A DNA stretch of 64,000 nucleotides. It comes from Gnetum montanum. Taxonomy: Eukaryota > Streptophyta > Gnetopsida > Gnetales > Gnetaceae. Below, piece by piece: positions 23,848-44,497 of the stretch. The translations under genes and the position numbers were made by a program. The number at the start of each line of letters is the position of its first letter. Within the stretch, counting starts at the first letter, position 1. The DNA lies in the NCBI GenBank assembly GCA_015680685.1, contig MNCI01008581.1, positions 867,911-931,910 of the forward strand, in the 5' to 3' direction. The notes beneath the pieces are model-generated. The model worked only from the letters and a program-made list of their open reading frames with translations, made no database searches and had not been told where the DNA came from.

Positions 23848-25190
23848 CATTCTTTTTAATTTTTCAAAATATTTATTCCAAATTTTAATTTATCTAAAAT
23901 AAATTAAAATACCATTAATTAATCGATGCAATGTATATCTATTAATATGACAATCTACAATGATCTAACGCATATTGTATTTTAAAAAAATGAAATAAAA
24001 AGAAAACCAATAAAATAACCAAACTACATTCCAACCAACATTCAACAAATAGTAATCAAAATCCTTATTAGAAAAAGTTCCAATGGTATTGCTAAAATTG
24101 CAAATTTGATTTGTTAATTCAAGCCTCATAGATATTTTGTTTCTCATGTTTATTTTGATTACAAATAACTATCTTCCTTGCTTCATTTAAAGGTTGAGAG
24201 GTTGAATGACTATCATGTTTGCAAGCCTTAATAAGTCACATGTAATAGAATGTAACAATGAAGCATTAGCCTAGTGATAACACACTTGATTTTGAAGCTC
24301 TAGATTATGGGTTCAATTCTGATGGGCAATCTTGAGTTATATATAAATTTCTAAATGGACTATATATCTTGAAGTTGCAACAACCCCGCATGTAACGGAG
24401 TGATATTCTTTGTAATTTCTATTCTTTTCCTTTGCACAAATATAATTTTTTGTGAGGATAAGGTAATTCAATATGCTTGGAATAACACCTCTAAGCTAGT
24501 ATGGTTAAGATGCTAGTACTAGGTTCAACCTAGTACCTTTGGGTGCAAAGCAATGTAACCTAACCAATCGACCATTGACTCGTACTCTCTGTAGAAACAT
24601 AAATAGTTTCTTTAGTGAAAATACATTATGATGCTAAAATTTTAATACTTTAAAAATTTGACTTAAGTTGAGGATTTTCTAGAGTTATTTAAGTTAGAAT
24701 TTCTAAATATTATTATCTTTTGAACAAACATAAGCATAATGAAAATAAAGTAAAAGGACATGTCACAATTGCATAACATATTTAAGAAAACTAGAGATTT
24801 TTGAAGTAAAACACTTGTTAGATTACTAACATCAACTATGTCTTCTATAAATGTAGACATAACTATGGCATCTCCTTCAACCTGTTCCTTATTTTTAAAT
24901 ATTGGATCATGTCATTCAATGAATCATTGAAGGGCATCATGCATACCAATTTGATTTGAATATTAAAACACTTCTACCTAAACACAAGTGCATGAAGAAG
25001 ATTTACTACACCAAAAGAAACAAAAACATTTGATATGGCTCAAAAGAATTATGGACATACTATTAAGAACATTTACAACTATATAATCCAATCTTAACAT
25101 TAAATTAGAAAAAGCATTACCTGTGATACATGAATACAACATGAATTTTTCACAAGAAAACTTTATAAAATAATATAACTTTCTGGAAGA
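23848..25190 (-). pseudogene. inverted partial copy of the JmjC demethylase gene (intron 4, exon 5, start of intron 5)
   Basis: The minus strand matches 32,015-33,003 of the demethylase gene, introns included. Anchors: STFIEDIVDVSNL...SVLLQKS (24,850-24,780) against STFVRDIAENNNL...SILLQKS in exon 5, and CNFSNTIGTFS...YYLLN (24,090-24,030) against CDFSNTNGTSD...YCLLN. Intron 4 matches around GTTGTATTCATG (gene GTTGCATTCATG). Intron 5 matches around TTAATTAATGG(C/T)ATTTTAAT. Because introns are retained it arose by DNA duplication, not retroposition. Many stops are present. About 360 bp of extra DNA (24,230-24,590) containing a SINE-like head sits inside it. The low end is cut exactly at the rearranged LTR of element 2. 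Confidence 0.88.
24257..24370 (+). repeat. tRNA-derived SINE-like copy inside the pseudogene
   Basis: The A-box-like TTAGCCTAGTGA is at 24,266-24,277 and the B-box-like GGGTTCAATTC at 24,309-24,319, followed by the family tail near 24,358 (ACTATATATCTTG). A second, weaker tRNA-like pair of boxes occurs at about 24,495-24,535. The insertion explains most of the extra length of the pseudogene relative to exon 5. Confidence 0.6.
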
Positions 25191-27498
25191 GACTAGCAAG
25201 AATGATGGAAAACTTACCTCACTTGGAACTAGAATTTACTTTCCTAGTTATCTTACCTAAAGCATCATAGATAAAAAAAAGGGAGCACAAGTATCTATAT
25301 TCACTATAAATAGCTTCAAGGTTTGTGATATCAATGCTAATCATATTTGCAATATTGATTAGTTTTCTATCACCTATGAATATTTTCCTTATTGCTAAGT
25401 AGATGCTAATGTAATGGCAAAAATTTGACAAATTCTATATTTGTTGATGAAATCTTGATTCATTCTTCACTAATTTGCTAAAATGCCTCTATCTTTAAGC
25501 AGGGTGTTAGAAGGAGAAGGGAAGTGGTAAATACTAATGCATGATTTTGTTAATCATCAAATCAATAGTACATTAAATAACTTGGCAAACAATGACTTAG
25601 AATTTTTCTAATTTTAAGATGTTCCACTTGATAAAGGAACTAAAAATAAGCCTTAAAAATACACAAACCAAGCATCAATTTAACATCGAAATTTTCATTT
25701 TAGTAAATATATTACGAAAGTAAACTAATAAGATAATCTGGGACACTCTATTTTGACACAAGAAGGAATGACATAACAAATATCTAGGTAGGTGAGTTGG
25801 GAAAGAAGGGAATGGAAGTTGCTATATTAGGAAACAAACACATACATGTAGCACCCATGGAATCAACAAAAACCAAACAAATTTTTACATAACATGGATA
25901 GAATCTAGAAAAATAGCACCCAAATAGTCTAGCAATTAAATAGGCCCTTGAGGATAGCATCTAGAGAAATAGCACCCAAATACTCCAACAACCAAACAAA
26001 CCCTTCAAGAAGTTACCTATCATCATCCTCACGACCGGGTGTACATATAACATTTGGTTAAAAATTAATATCAAAATCTGAAATGGTTATTTGGCCTTTT
26101 GGCATGATGGGGGGAGGGGAAATTTATTTTGTCGCCCTCCATGTCACACACCACGTAAGATCCCACCATGGAGAAAAACACAACGGAAAAAAACACAATG
26201 GAAAGTCCACACCATGGAAAAAATACGATGTAAAGTTCATGCCATGGAAAAAAAAACACTATGAATCAAATTAATAGAACTTTGCACAAAAATTAATATT
26301 GAATTAATATGAGAGTCATTTTGATCTTGGTTTTCAATATAAATATCAATTCTCAATTAATCAATTTGAGATTTTATTAATTTGTAAAATATATAAGATT
26401 CTCCGCCAAATAATAGATATATATTATAAATATATAGCTAAGATATATATTATAAATATATAGCTAAACTTGTAGGTAATGTTGAATGAAGTAAAATAAA
26501 ATAATATGACTATGACGCCACAATTGTGCAGCAGCCGCGTTCCAATGAGGCCCTTGCCCTTAACACACCGCACGAATTCAAGTCCATAAACATAAATTGA
26601 AAGAACATGAACAAATAATGTAATGTTACTGAAAACACGATGAAAAGTAACATGAAGTCCCCCTATGAGGTCAAATAAGATGAGGACCACCATCCACCAA
26701 ATTTGTCACTTAAAACCAACATGTTGTCCTCCCTAGGATCTCTTTCACCATGGTTTGGTGCACATATTTGGTTCCATATCTAGATGACAGGTACTAAAAC
26801 GACTTCCTATTATGACTGTCAAAAATGCAGGAACATCCTAGACGACAATAAGACCAGGTGCAGAACGTCTATGGTTCGTTCGAAAGCTAGACATGTTAAA
26901 CAATAATTAAGCAGGGTAAAATACAGGAACAAAGTAGACAGGGCAATACCTCAAACGCTCAATGTTATTCATTGATGCTGATGCTGGGGTCCCAAAATCT
27001 AAACCCACGTCCGATTAAAATCAAAGGGTCAAAAGATTTGGTCGCTAACACTAAAAAAAGAGGAAATTGCAGCCCATAGGAAAGAATGGATCGGTGCGTG
27101 GCCCTTGGAGAATCGCAGTGAGGGACTGATGCAGAGAGGAAACGCGGTTATCACCTCGAAGCAAGAGTCCCTGTCCTCTGCTCCTGCCTAATAAGAAGTA
27201 AAAAAATTGGAGAGTTCTCATGTTAAAAAACCCAAAAACACAAAGCAACGCAACCAAAATAACAGTCCAGCAATTACCAGACTGGTGCCGCTGGTGCTCC
27301 AAGGGCATGACCACCTGCATCAACTCTCTTGGCCGCTTATGTATTAATATCGCCTGTGACTCAACCGATGCCACAGTCCACTTCTGGCTACACATTAGGT
27401 CAAGCTACGGATGAAGAAGCAGAAGCAGGGGAAGAAGGTTAAAGCAACAGCAACGGTAGTAGTTCTTCTGGGCAAGACGTGAATGTGATCCTGCAGAA
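25191..27498. other. intergenic region upstream of the demethylase gene
   Basis: No gene found. It holds the second copy of the 8.37-kb repeat (26,325-26,446), a patch of CCATGGA(A)n motifs (26,165-26,260), and a rise in GC content from about 27,050 toward the start codon, expected for a plant promoter and 5' leader. I cannot place a TATA box or transcription start with confidence. No in-frame ATG precedes 27,499 without an intervening stop. Confidence 0.5.
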
Positions 27499-37327
<9,829 letters not shown>

Positions 37328-37544
37328 TTCTAATCCTAGAGGATCATTTTGTTTTAACATGAACAATTGTGGACCATTGGTTCTTTCTTGATTTCTTGTC
37401 TTCACAAAAGTAAAATTGCATAGAAAACCAAATTAAAGATTAACCACCAAATTAAACCATTTGATTGCAGTAATTAAATATAATTGTGACATGCTGTATC
37501 GACTTGGGACCAATCCCGTAACAAACCATGGTCTAAATCGTTTT
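37328..37544. other. 3' flank of the demethylase gene
   Basis: Presumed 3' untranslated region. AATTAAA-type polyadenylation-like hexamers lie near 37,431 and 37,452, but I cannot choose a cleavage site. Confidence 0.4.
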
Positions 37545-38100
37545 TTTAAGCAAGACGTAACATGCCAGTTTTTAATGGCATGTTAAGTGCGTTTACTTCA
37601 TATGCTAGATTTTGTTTAAACCTGGGATTGTGCAACCTAAACCATACAGTGAACTGGTAATCATCCAAATTGGAAACCGCTGTTCGGAGGGACCAATTCA
37701 ATAACAATCCTTTCATCTCAGGTATTTTTTTGAGTAAAACTAGTATACTGATTTTTAATGTTATGTGAAATGCTTGTGTGCGCTAGATTTTTAAGCCTGG
37801 CATTGTCCGTTGTCTCAAATGCTTTTTTAAGCAAGATGTAGAATGCTGGTTTTTAATGTCATGTGAAGTACGTTCATGTGCTAGATCTTTGTTTAAACCT
37901 GGCATTGTGAATCTGGTTAAAGCATGCAATAGATTATATGCAGTTGTAAACAATTCCATAACAAGCCTTCGTCTCAAAATGCTTTTAAACCAAAACAGTG
38001 CATGCTGGTTTTTAATGCTGTGTGACGTGTGTTCGTGTTGTGCATTTTCTTTAAACTTGGCATTGTAAATCTGGCTAAAGCATACACCGGACTGTGACGA
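37545..38100. repeat. four diverged tandem units of about 150 bp
   Basis: A unit containing TTTTTAATG, ATGTGA(A)GT, GCTAGAT and TTTAAACCTGGCATTGT recurs at about 37,568, 37,754, 37,851 and 38,008. Spacing is irregular (roughly 100-190 bp) and identity is moderate. It is a degenerate minisatellite directly downstream of the gene. Confidence 0.75.
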
Positions 38101-38617
38101 ATGCAAATTTGGGTCTTCCATGTACTTCACTATGCAATTGCATTAGCATTACCGGAACTGCATATTTTATTATCTCTGTAAGCGAATGCAACGTTAAATT
38201 AATGCCTTTATTATTATTATTATTAGTCGAGTCTTCAAATGCATTTTCTGATGTTTGGTATATATTTAGTTAACACACACCGGATTTCGAACTGTTTTCT
38301 TGAAAGTAAAATTACCATCTTTCTTCCTACTAATCTTAGCAATGACTGCTTTGATCTGGTTGCTCCCCGGTTAGCATCCTTAACTGCTTGACTATGCTTA
38401 ATCCATGCTTTGCCAATATTTCAGGCTTTATATATACAAGCACCACTAGACTCTACTCTTTGATGTCATAGTTCTATGTTGAAATGATAAGTCTTTTTTG
38501 AGGTTTAAATTTTGCACTTTGTGGCTCATGATTTGTTAATCAGCATTCCAGAGATACAGATTGACAGTTTGATGCAAACTAATATCAGTTTTTTAAAATT
38601 TGTCTTTCTTTTATCAG
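38101..38617. other. AT-rich spacer
   Basis: Contains a short TTA microsatellite near 38,209-38,226. No gene recognised before the exon-like segment. Confidence 0.4.
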
Positions 38618-38756
38618 GAAACTTGGGTTTTGATAGACTTCATGCCCCTGGAGCTCCTTACGGCTATAACACAATCCTAGATTCCAAAGATGATGCTGTG
38701 GATTTTCTCCTTCAGTACATCTATAGAGGACATACAAAACTACACGTTCATGTATA
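38618..38756 (+). CDS. isolated exon-like segment, unidentified protein fragment
   Basis: A 139-nt open segment is preceded by a strong pyrimidine tract and acceptor (TTTCTTTTATCAG) and followed by a consensus donor (GTAAGG). It encodes about 45 residues, including LGFDRLHAPGAPYGYNTILD and DDAVDFLLQYIYRGHTK, with well-ordered composition unlike the surrounding AT-rich DNA. I do not recognise the family. No partner exons were found on either side. It may be a captured gene fragment, an exon of a gene with very long introns, or a relic. Confidence 0.45.
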
Positions 38757-41187
38757 GTAAGGTTTATAAAGTGTGAATTCAATGTACTATTAAGGATCAG
38801 GAAATTCAATGTCACTGGCTTGACATCACCTTGGTAGGAAATGAAAGTGAACCTCGGTATTAGCCGATCATTAGCTGGATAAAACAATCACAGAATCATT
38901 TAATTTGTTTAAATACCATATGTACTTTCTAGGATCTCATGAACTGTGTCAGCGTCATACCAAGATGGCTCCTAGAAAGGTGCATCGATGAGTGAAAGTC
39001 TAGCCTCTTTCAAGCAACTGCACACAAGCTTGAACTCAAGAAACAAGCACTTTACCATCACTCCAAATGGTGGTCTCTAAAGTCTAGAATGGTGGTCTCT
39101 AAAGTCTAGAATTGAGCAATTTATTTACATCCATCCATATTTTCTAAATCCACTCTAATACATTAAGAAACACATGAAAATGAATAAAGCCCTAATCAAA
39201 AGCTGCAACTCACTGACGAGCTGTGTCCATTCCAAAGGAATGACAATGTGTAAGATCAGATAGCTAAAGTGTCATAGAATAATAAGAGAGTTTATAAAGA
39301 ATCCAATACATGGATCAATACCAAGTCTACAATACAATTAACAGAAGACACCATATAGAAGACAATACACACAAGATAAATGCGAAATGTTGAGTCAAAT
39401 GTTGGCGGAATCCAGTACCAAACGAATGCTTGGAGGAAATGAGGAGAATCCATGAGTACAAAACCAATAAATAAAGTATGGCAAGTTTACTGTTAGTATC
39501 CGTTATCGATCACTGAAATAGAGCAAAGTTTGTTTTTGAATTATATCCAATTTGGTTAGCGTTACTCGAAGAATGTTTAGACAGTGAACTCCATTATTTT
39601 GGAAGTTATTACTATGAATAATAGGATACCATTTTAAAACACATAAATAATTGGTTCTGAATTTCGTATTCAGATAATACGGAGATTTATAATGCTTGTG
39701 GTAATAATTGGTATGCTCAGTAAAATATAGGGTTTTACAGAATTTTCTAACAATGATACGATAATCATTAAACCCATAATTATCACACTGCTAGTTATCT
39801 TTAAGCCAACAAATAGAAAATTTAAATAAAAATCTAGTTGAGAAAATTTACCAAAGCCATAATTTAGGAGTTCAGTTTAAAAAACAAAAAACGGTTAGAC
39901 ACATAACAGAATACATGTGCTTAAAGACTTCCAGTTGGAAACATGCATTCTTTACATTGACGAGGGACTTAGAAAGAGACTTACAAATATGTCCTAGCAT
40001 TGCGTTAAACAAAATTCTCTACAGATTGTTTCCAAATAAGCAACTATGTTTGTTCCAAATGTCCAAAACTGAAAACCTTTCAACTGATTTTTCATATTTT
40101 TCATAGGCGATGTATGATTAAAGATATATGCCCTTAAAATCTTCTTGTTTGAGTTCTTAAAAACTCACAATTTAAATGTTTTGATTCATCTCAGAAAGCA
40201 GAGGACAGTGATATTTTAGCCAAACTACTGGTCCTTTTATTTGGCTACCTGAATAATTACCGTTTCTGCACTTGAATCAGTGGAACTTGATGCATTAATA
40301 AACATTGGAGTGCTTTGCTAACACATATGATATGATCTATCAATTTTAGAAGGAAATAAATGAAAATATTTTTAATAGATTAAAATAAATCTTGATAAAA
40401 GTGTTGTGACATCCAATAAACCACTAGAAAAAGAATGTGATATTTAAAATGCAACTTACCTAACCAAGTCTTTCAGCCTTGCATGATTATAATTTTTATT
40501 TTTGTTAAAGATTAAATCGGTACCTTGATATGATTATTTTATTAGAAATTTGATCTCATCATCTTTGTTGTCTCTTAAGATCCAAGACCAACCTCATTGT
40601 ACTTTATAAATCTTATTTTATTAACATATTTTCTTTTCACTGTTACAGTTTAGTTTTACATCTCACAAACAACTGTACTTACCAAAATCATTAACCAAAT
40701 ATATTATTAAATAAATAATTATCCATGAATCATATAACTAATTTCTGAACTACTTTGATTGGTTCTTGGAGTTTACAGGAATTTTCCTTCTTGGTGTTAT
40801 GTGTGAGACTAAGTCCTTTTGAACTTGTAATTATGTTTTCACTTGCCAACAACTTGAACTATCACACGTTACGTGGCCTGTTCACCATTGATACTCTCTA
40901 CTCACAACTTGTGCAACGCGTATTCCTTAGCTTACGACAGCTCTTCCACACTTTGATTTTTAGTCAATTGGATCTTCTTTCTTATTTAGGAACTAGATCC
41001 TTAACACCTTCTTGGAACTTACATCTTCGTAAGTTTCTTTTGTTTACATTTTGACTCACGTATACTTTAATACATGGTCTATTTAGATCATTCAGTGGAT
41101 ATTTTATCCTTAAGCACTTTACTTAAGTCTTCTACTTTTCTCACACAAACGCTGCAATGTAGGTTCTTACTTATGTCTCTAATATCT
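38757..41187. other. AT-rich intergenic region
   Basis: No gene recognised. A 22-bp direct duplication (TGGTGGTCTCTAAAGTCTAG) lies at about 39,069-39,112. ORFs of up to 99 codons (40,755-41,054) have no recognisable motif. Confidence 0.4.
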
Positions 41188-41289
41188 TGTAAGTAGACAT
41201 GAGATTTCCACTGATGTTCTTTGACTTTTGATAAAACCAATTCATAGAACTAATGACTGGACAATGTTGGTCTTGATTATGATCTAACA
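41188..41289 (-). repeat. 3' LTR (102 bp) of the gag-only element
   Basis: It ends GATCTAACA at 41,289, so the minus strand begins TGTTAGATC, next to the purine tract at 41,290-41,302. About 80 percent identical by eye to 43,773-43,875. Confidence 0.65.
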
Positions 41290-42059
41290 CTCCCCTCAAA
41301 GCATTAGTTGTATGACTTCGTTCTTTGGTCAAGAATTCTATGAGTGTCCAAACTGAAATGGAAATTGGTATCAAAGATAATATATTACAAGTAATCCATA
41401 GGAAGATCAAAAGTGTGTCGCAATAGCTTGTAATTACAAGCATATGACCATTTATGGTAGGCATGCATACATCCAACCATTTTTACGTGTCCCTGGGTCA
41501 ATAGAAAAGAATCACAATCTCAACAACACAGATTGAATAGCAGTAAGCACTTAAAATAACAAATATAAGTTGAGGGTTCAATTATCTTTGTCCATTTTAA
41601 TTTTCATACTGGAAAACACCTTACAATTCTCTTTTGTCCATTTTAATTTTCCGACTGGAAAACACTTCAGAATTATTTAGGAAAGCTGCAGTGTGTAAGA
41701 TGATGCATGCTTGCCCATAATGTATGCTATCATGCCTAACCATGGTTGCAATAACAAGCTTTTGTGACACACTATATGCTCTTCCATAATCTATATCTTG
41801 ATGGTGGCCAGTCACAAAGATATATAATCGTACGCAAAATATACTCTCCCCTCCAATCATGAATTTGTAGACAAATGAACATAAGTTATATAGTAAACAC
41901 TTCAACTTTTACTAATATCATCAAATAGTACATAAGATTACATCATGAGGTCCAACTTTAGGAATCGGAAATCTCTCTAATTGATCTAGATAGGACATCT
42001 TAGACTTGTTAAGCTCTTCTTTTACTGTTGAAGACTCTATTTGGTTGGGATATGATCCT

Positions 42060-43735
42060 TAACCTACGATCTCTTCCTTTGAGTGTCTTTCTCCATTTCT
42101 GGCTCTTTAGGAATAGGAGCCAAAATTTCCCCTAATCTAATATCTGCATGGCTCTCTTGACTAAATGCTGGTGCTTGCAAGGCTTGCACAAAATGTTTTT
42201 CACTAAGTTCAAGATTTTGAGTTAGTTTATGCACCTGTTCCCAGTAGGACATCATCTGGCCTTGCTTCTACTATAGTTCCGTCTGTAAATCTTTTCAAAC
42301 ATTTTCTGTAGCATGCATCTTATCCTTCGATTCTACTTGACTTGAAGTGTATTATTTTTTAAAACTAATTCCACATTGGTCTTTTTCACATCCATAAGCT
42401 CCTGTAGTGTTCCACCATCTAGACCCCTTAGTTCCTGAATTATTTCATGATATTATTCTTCAGTTGTGGCCTAATCAAGTACCTTCTTCACATCTAGATG
42501 TGTTCAGGATAGCCATTTTTTATTTATTTTCTATCTTGTAAGCTTCATCTTTGGTTGTGAATTCACGAAATTGATTCTTCAGAGTTTCATACTTGTTTTG
42601 TTTATACTATAGCTCTTGGGACCAATTCTTTTGTTGTTCTTCCAATAGTGATAGCTTCTTCACTACATTCATAAGTTCATCCATTTTATCTTTCACATAC
42701 ATTTGGGTAACTACTGTTGGAAAAATGAAGACATACATTAATTGTTGTATTTCCTTTTATGTTGCATTTGATGTGGGGATGTGTTTTATCCCACATGTAT
42801 TAGGATTGGGGTTTGGTCTTCATGTTTCTTCATAAATATAAAGCTTGGGGTAGCCTTTAGTGTGTGCTTTGAAGTGAAAGCATTGTATCAAGGTTTTACC
42901 TTGAAGACGTGAGTCTTGTTGGTGTTGATCTGAGATCTGTTGTTGGAATAATAAATTGGCTGTTTGGAAAAGTTACAAAGATAGCTGGTGTCCTGAAGAT
43001 TTGAGAAGAATAGAAAGCAGATCAACATTGTTGTGGAAGTAGGGTAAAAAGGGCCCAAACCACATAACTCTGTGTTCTTGTGCTATTTTTACTGTTTTCA
43101 TTCTGCTTTCATTTTGTTACCACAGCAAATGTTTGATAGAGTTTAGAACGTTTTGAGAGTGATTTATAGTGTTTCTTGACCTGCTACAGTGCAATATTTT
43201 GCCTCTAATGATTTATTCAGATCTGTAGGGTTCTAATAATTTCTCTAGAGCATTTGTAGTGTGCTTTCAGATCTGATTATAATAACTACATGATGTTAAC
43301 ATTGATTCAACATACAGATATGTGACCATGCGCATAATATCATGCTCATTCAGAAAATTGGGCTCTCTAGAATCAAGCCAATATTGAACATCTTCATAAA
43401 TTGCATCATCAGGTGTCTTCTCTTATCGCTTTCAGAAATGGGTCGCATGCGTAAAGTATTCTAATCTTGGACAGATAATTATAAGCATCAATAATCTTAT
43501 ATACATCTATAATAAAAACACCTGTGCATGCTCTAAGAGCATGGTTGGCTTCAATCATATCTAGCACCTCAGTGTTTTCTTCTAACTCACAAATGCCTTG
43601 CATAGAAATTCCTTTACAATCTACCATCAATGTTTTATCATTGTAATTTAGAAAGGAAATAAGAGAGAACTTGTCTCCTTAACACCATTGTTTGTCATGC
43701 CTCCCATGGATGTCAAAGTCTGCTTTCTTAAGCTT
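42060..43735 (-). pseudogene. gag-like ORF of the short-LTR element (interrupted)
   Basis: The upstream part (43,630-43,300) reads CKGISMQGICELEENTEV ... AIYEDVQYWLDSREPNFLNEH ... RMVTYLYVESML. It is then cut at 43,289 by the solo LTR and resumes at 42,714 as a coiled-coil-like stretch (MDELMNVVKKLSLLEEQQ) with stops. The WL.S..PNFL..HD..RM.TYL..ESML signature also occurs on the plus strand at about 50,890-51,030, so it belongs to a repeated family. No known domain recognised; a capsid-like role is inferred from position only. Confidence 0.5.
42715..43284 (+). mobile_element. solo LTR of the copia family at 51-56 kb
   Basis: 570 bp beginning TGTTGGAAAAATG and ending GATTATAATA (family end TATAACA with one C-to-T change). 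Perfect 5-bp target duplication ACTAC at 42,710-42,714 and 43,285-43,289. It is homologous, in the opposite orientation, to the LTRs at 51,491-52,040 and 55,793-56,385. Confidence 0.92.
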
Positions 43736-43772
43736 ATTTCAATGACTAGCACCAATGGTCATGGCAATCTGA

Positions 43773-43875
43773 TCCTAAGTAGACATGACATTTCAACTTA
43801 CATCCTCTGACTTTTGATAAAACCAATTCACAGAATTAATAATTTGACAATGTTGATATCAATTATGATCTAACA
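43773..43875 (-). repeat. 5' LTR (~102 bp) of the gag-only element
   Basis: Pairs with 41,188-41,289. The primer-site-like sequence lies immediately on its low-coordinate side (about 43,758-43,772). Confidence 0.6.
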
Positions 43876-44087
43876 TTTACATGCTCAAAAAAAGTATTGG
43901 TATCCAACTTTAAAGTTATAATATTATAATTTGAGATTTTAAAATGATATAGGTTAGTAGTATACTACTATTTTCTTTTTAACTTATTTTAGGTTTGGTA
44001 AGCCACAAAATGTTCTGTACTTCTAAATCTTACACATACCTATCCCAAACCTAACCCTAGCCTTATTTTCATTATGTGGTATCACTC

Positions 44088-44141
44088 TTTCAGCCACCCC
44101 ATTTTGTTGGGACAAGGATAGGATAATGATGATGATGATGA
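44088..44141 (+). mobile_element. 54-bp RTE LINE tail insertion
   Basis: An extreme 5'-truncated insertion. It ends GTTGGGACAAGGATAGG plus a (GAT)n tract, the hallmark 3' end of plant RTE LINEs. It is flanked by a perfect 11-bp target duplication TGGTATCACTC (44,077-44,087 and 44,142-44,152). Confidence 0.85.
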
Positions 44142-44303
44142 TGGTATCACTCCTTCCTTCAAGCTCTCCAAGCTTCTCCCTTTAGTTGCATTGTTTATTA
44201 TGATCTTGCACTTTCAATCTAATCAATAGAGTTCTATAATAGTTTTTGATAAGGATTTCTCTCTAGATCTATCCATTCTTCATTTGGTTTTTGATTAGTT
44301 CTA

Positions 44304-44497
44304 TTTCCTATGTTGTTTATATGTAAGTAGTGTTAAATTCATCATCATATTAACCTTATCCCAACTACATGGGTTTGTTTATATGAATTCTATTTTGCCA
44401 TTTCCTATGTTGTTTATATGTAAGTAGTGTTAAATTCATCATCATATTAACCTTATCCCAACTACATGGGTTTGTTTATATGAATTCTATTTTGCCA
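44304..44497. repeat. 97-bp perfect tandem duplication
   Basis: Units 44,304-44,400 and 44,401-44,497 appear identical base for base and include the LINE-tail text CATCATCATATTAACCTTATC. It is recent or conversion-maintained, or possibly an assembly duplication. Confidence 0.9.

Larger units (their letters stand above)
41188..43875 (-). mobile_element. short-LTR, gag-only element (TR-GAG/TRIM-like), split by a copia solo LTR
   Basis: Direct terminal repeats of about 102 bp (41,188-41,289 and about 43,773-43,875) share TAAGTAGACATGA, TTTTGATAAAACCAATTCA and TATGATCTAACA. Inside the low-coordinate repeat the plus strand reads CTCCCCTCAAAGC, a polypurine tract on the minus strand. Inside the high-coordinate repeat lies GGCAATCTGATCCTA, a degenerate match to the initiator tRNA-Met end. 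The interior (about 1.9 kb after removing the 570-bp solo LTR) has minus-strand ORF remnants with a gag-like segment but no RT, RNase H or integrase. This fits the TR-GAG/TRIM class of non-autonomous elements. No clear target duplication is visible. Confidence 0.65.

Noticed and set aside
25219-25431. Further extension of the demethylase duplicate into exon 4
   Set aside because: The minus-strand 70-codon ORF here does not align convincingly with exon 4. Homology is clear only below about 25,190.
27176-27183. CTCTGCTC, a match to the CTCTGYTY motif reported for REF6 zinc fingers, upstream of the gene (autoregulation)
   Set aside because: About eight such matches are expected by chance in 64 kb on both strands, so one match is not evidence.
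40755-41054. 99-codon plus-strand ORF as a gene
   Set aside because: Leu/Phe-rich text with no motif, no splice or promoter support, in AT-rich DNA where such ORFs are common.
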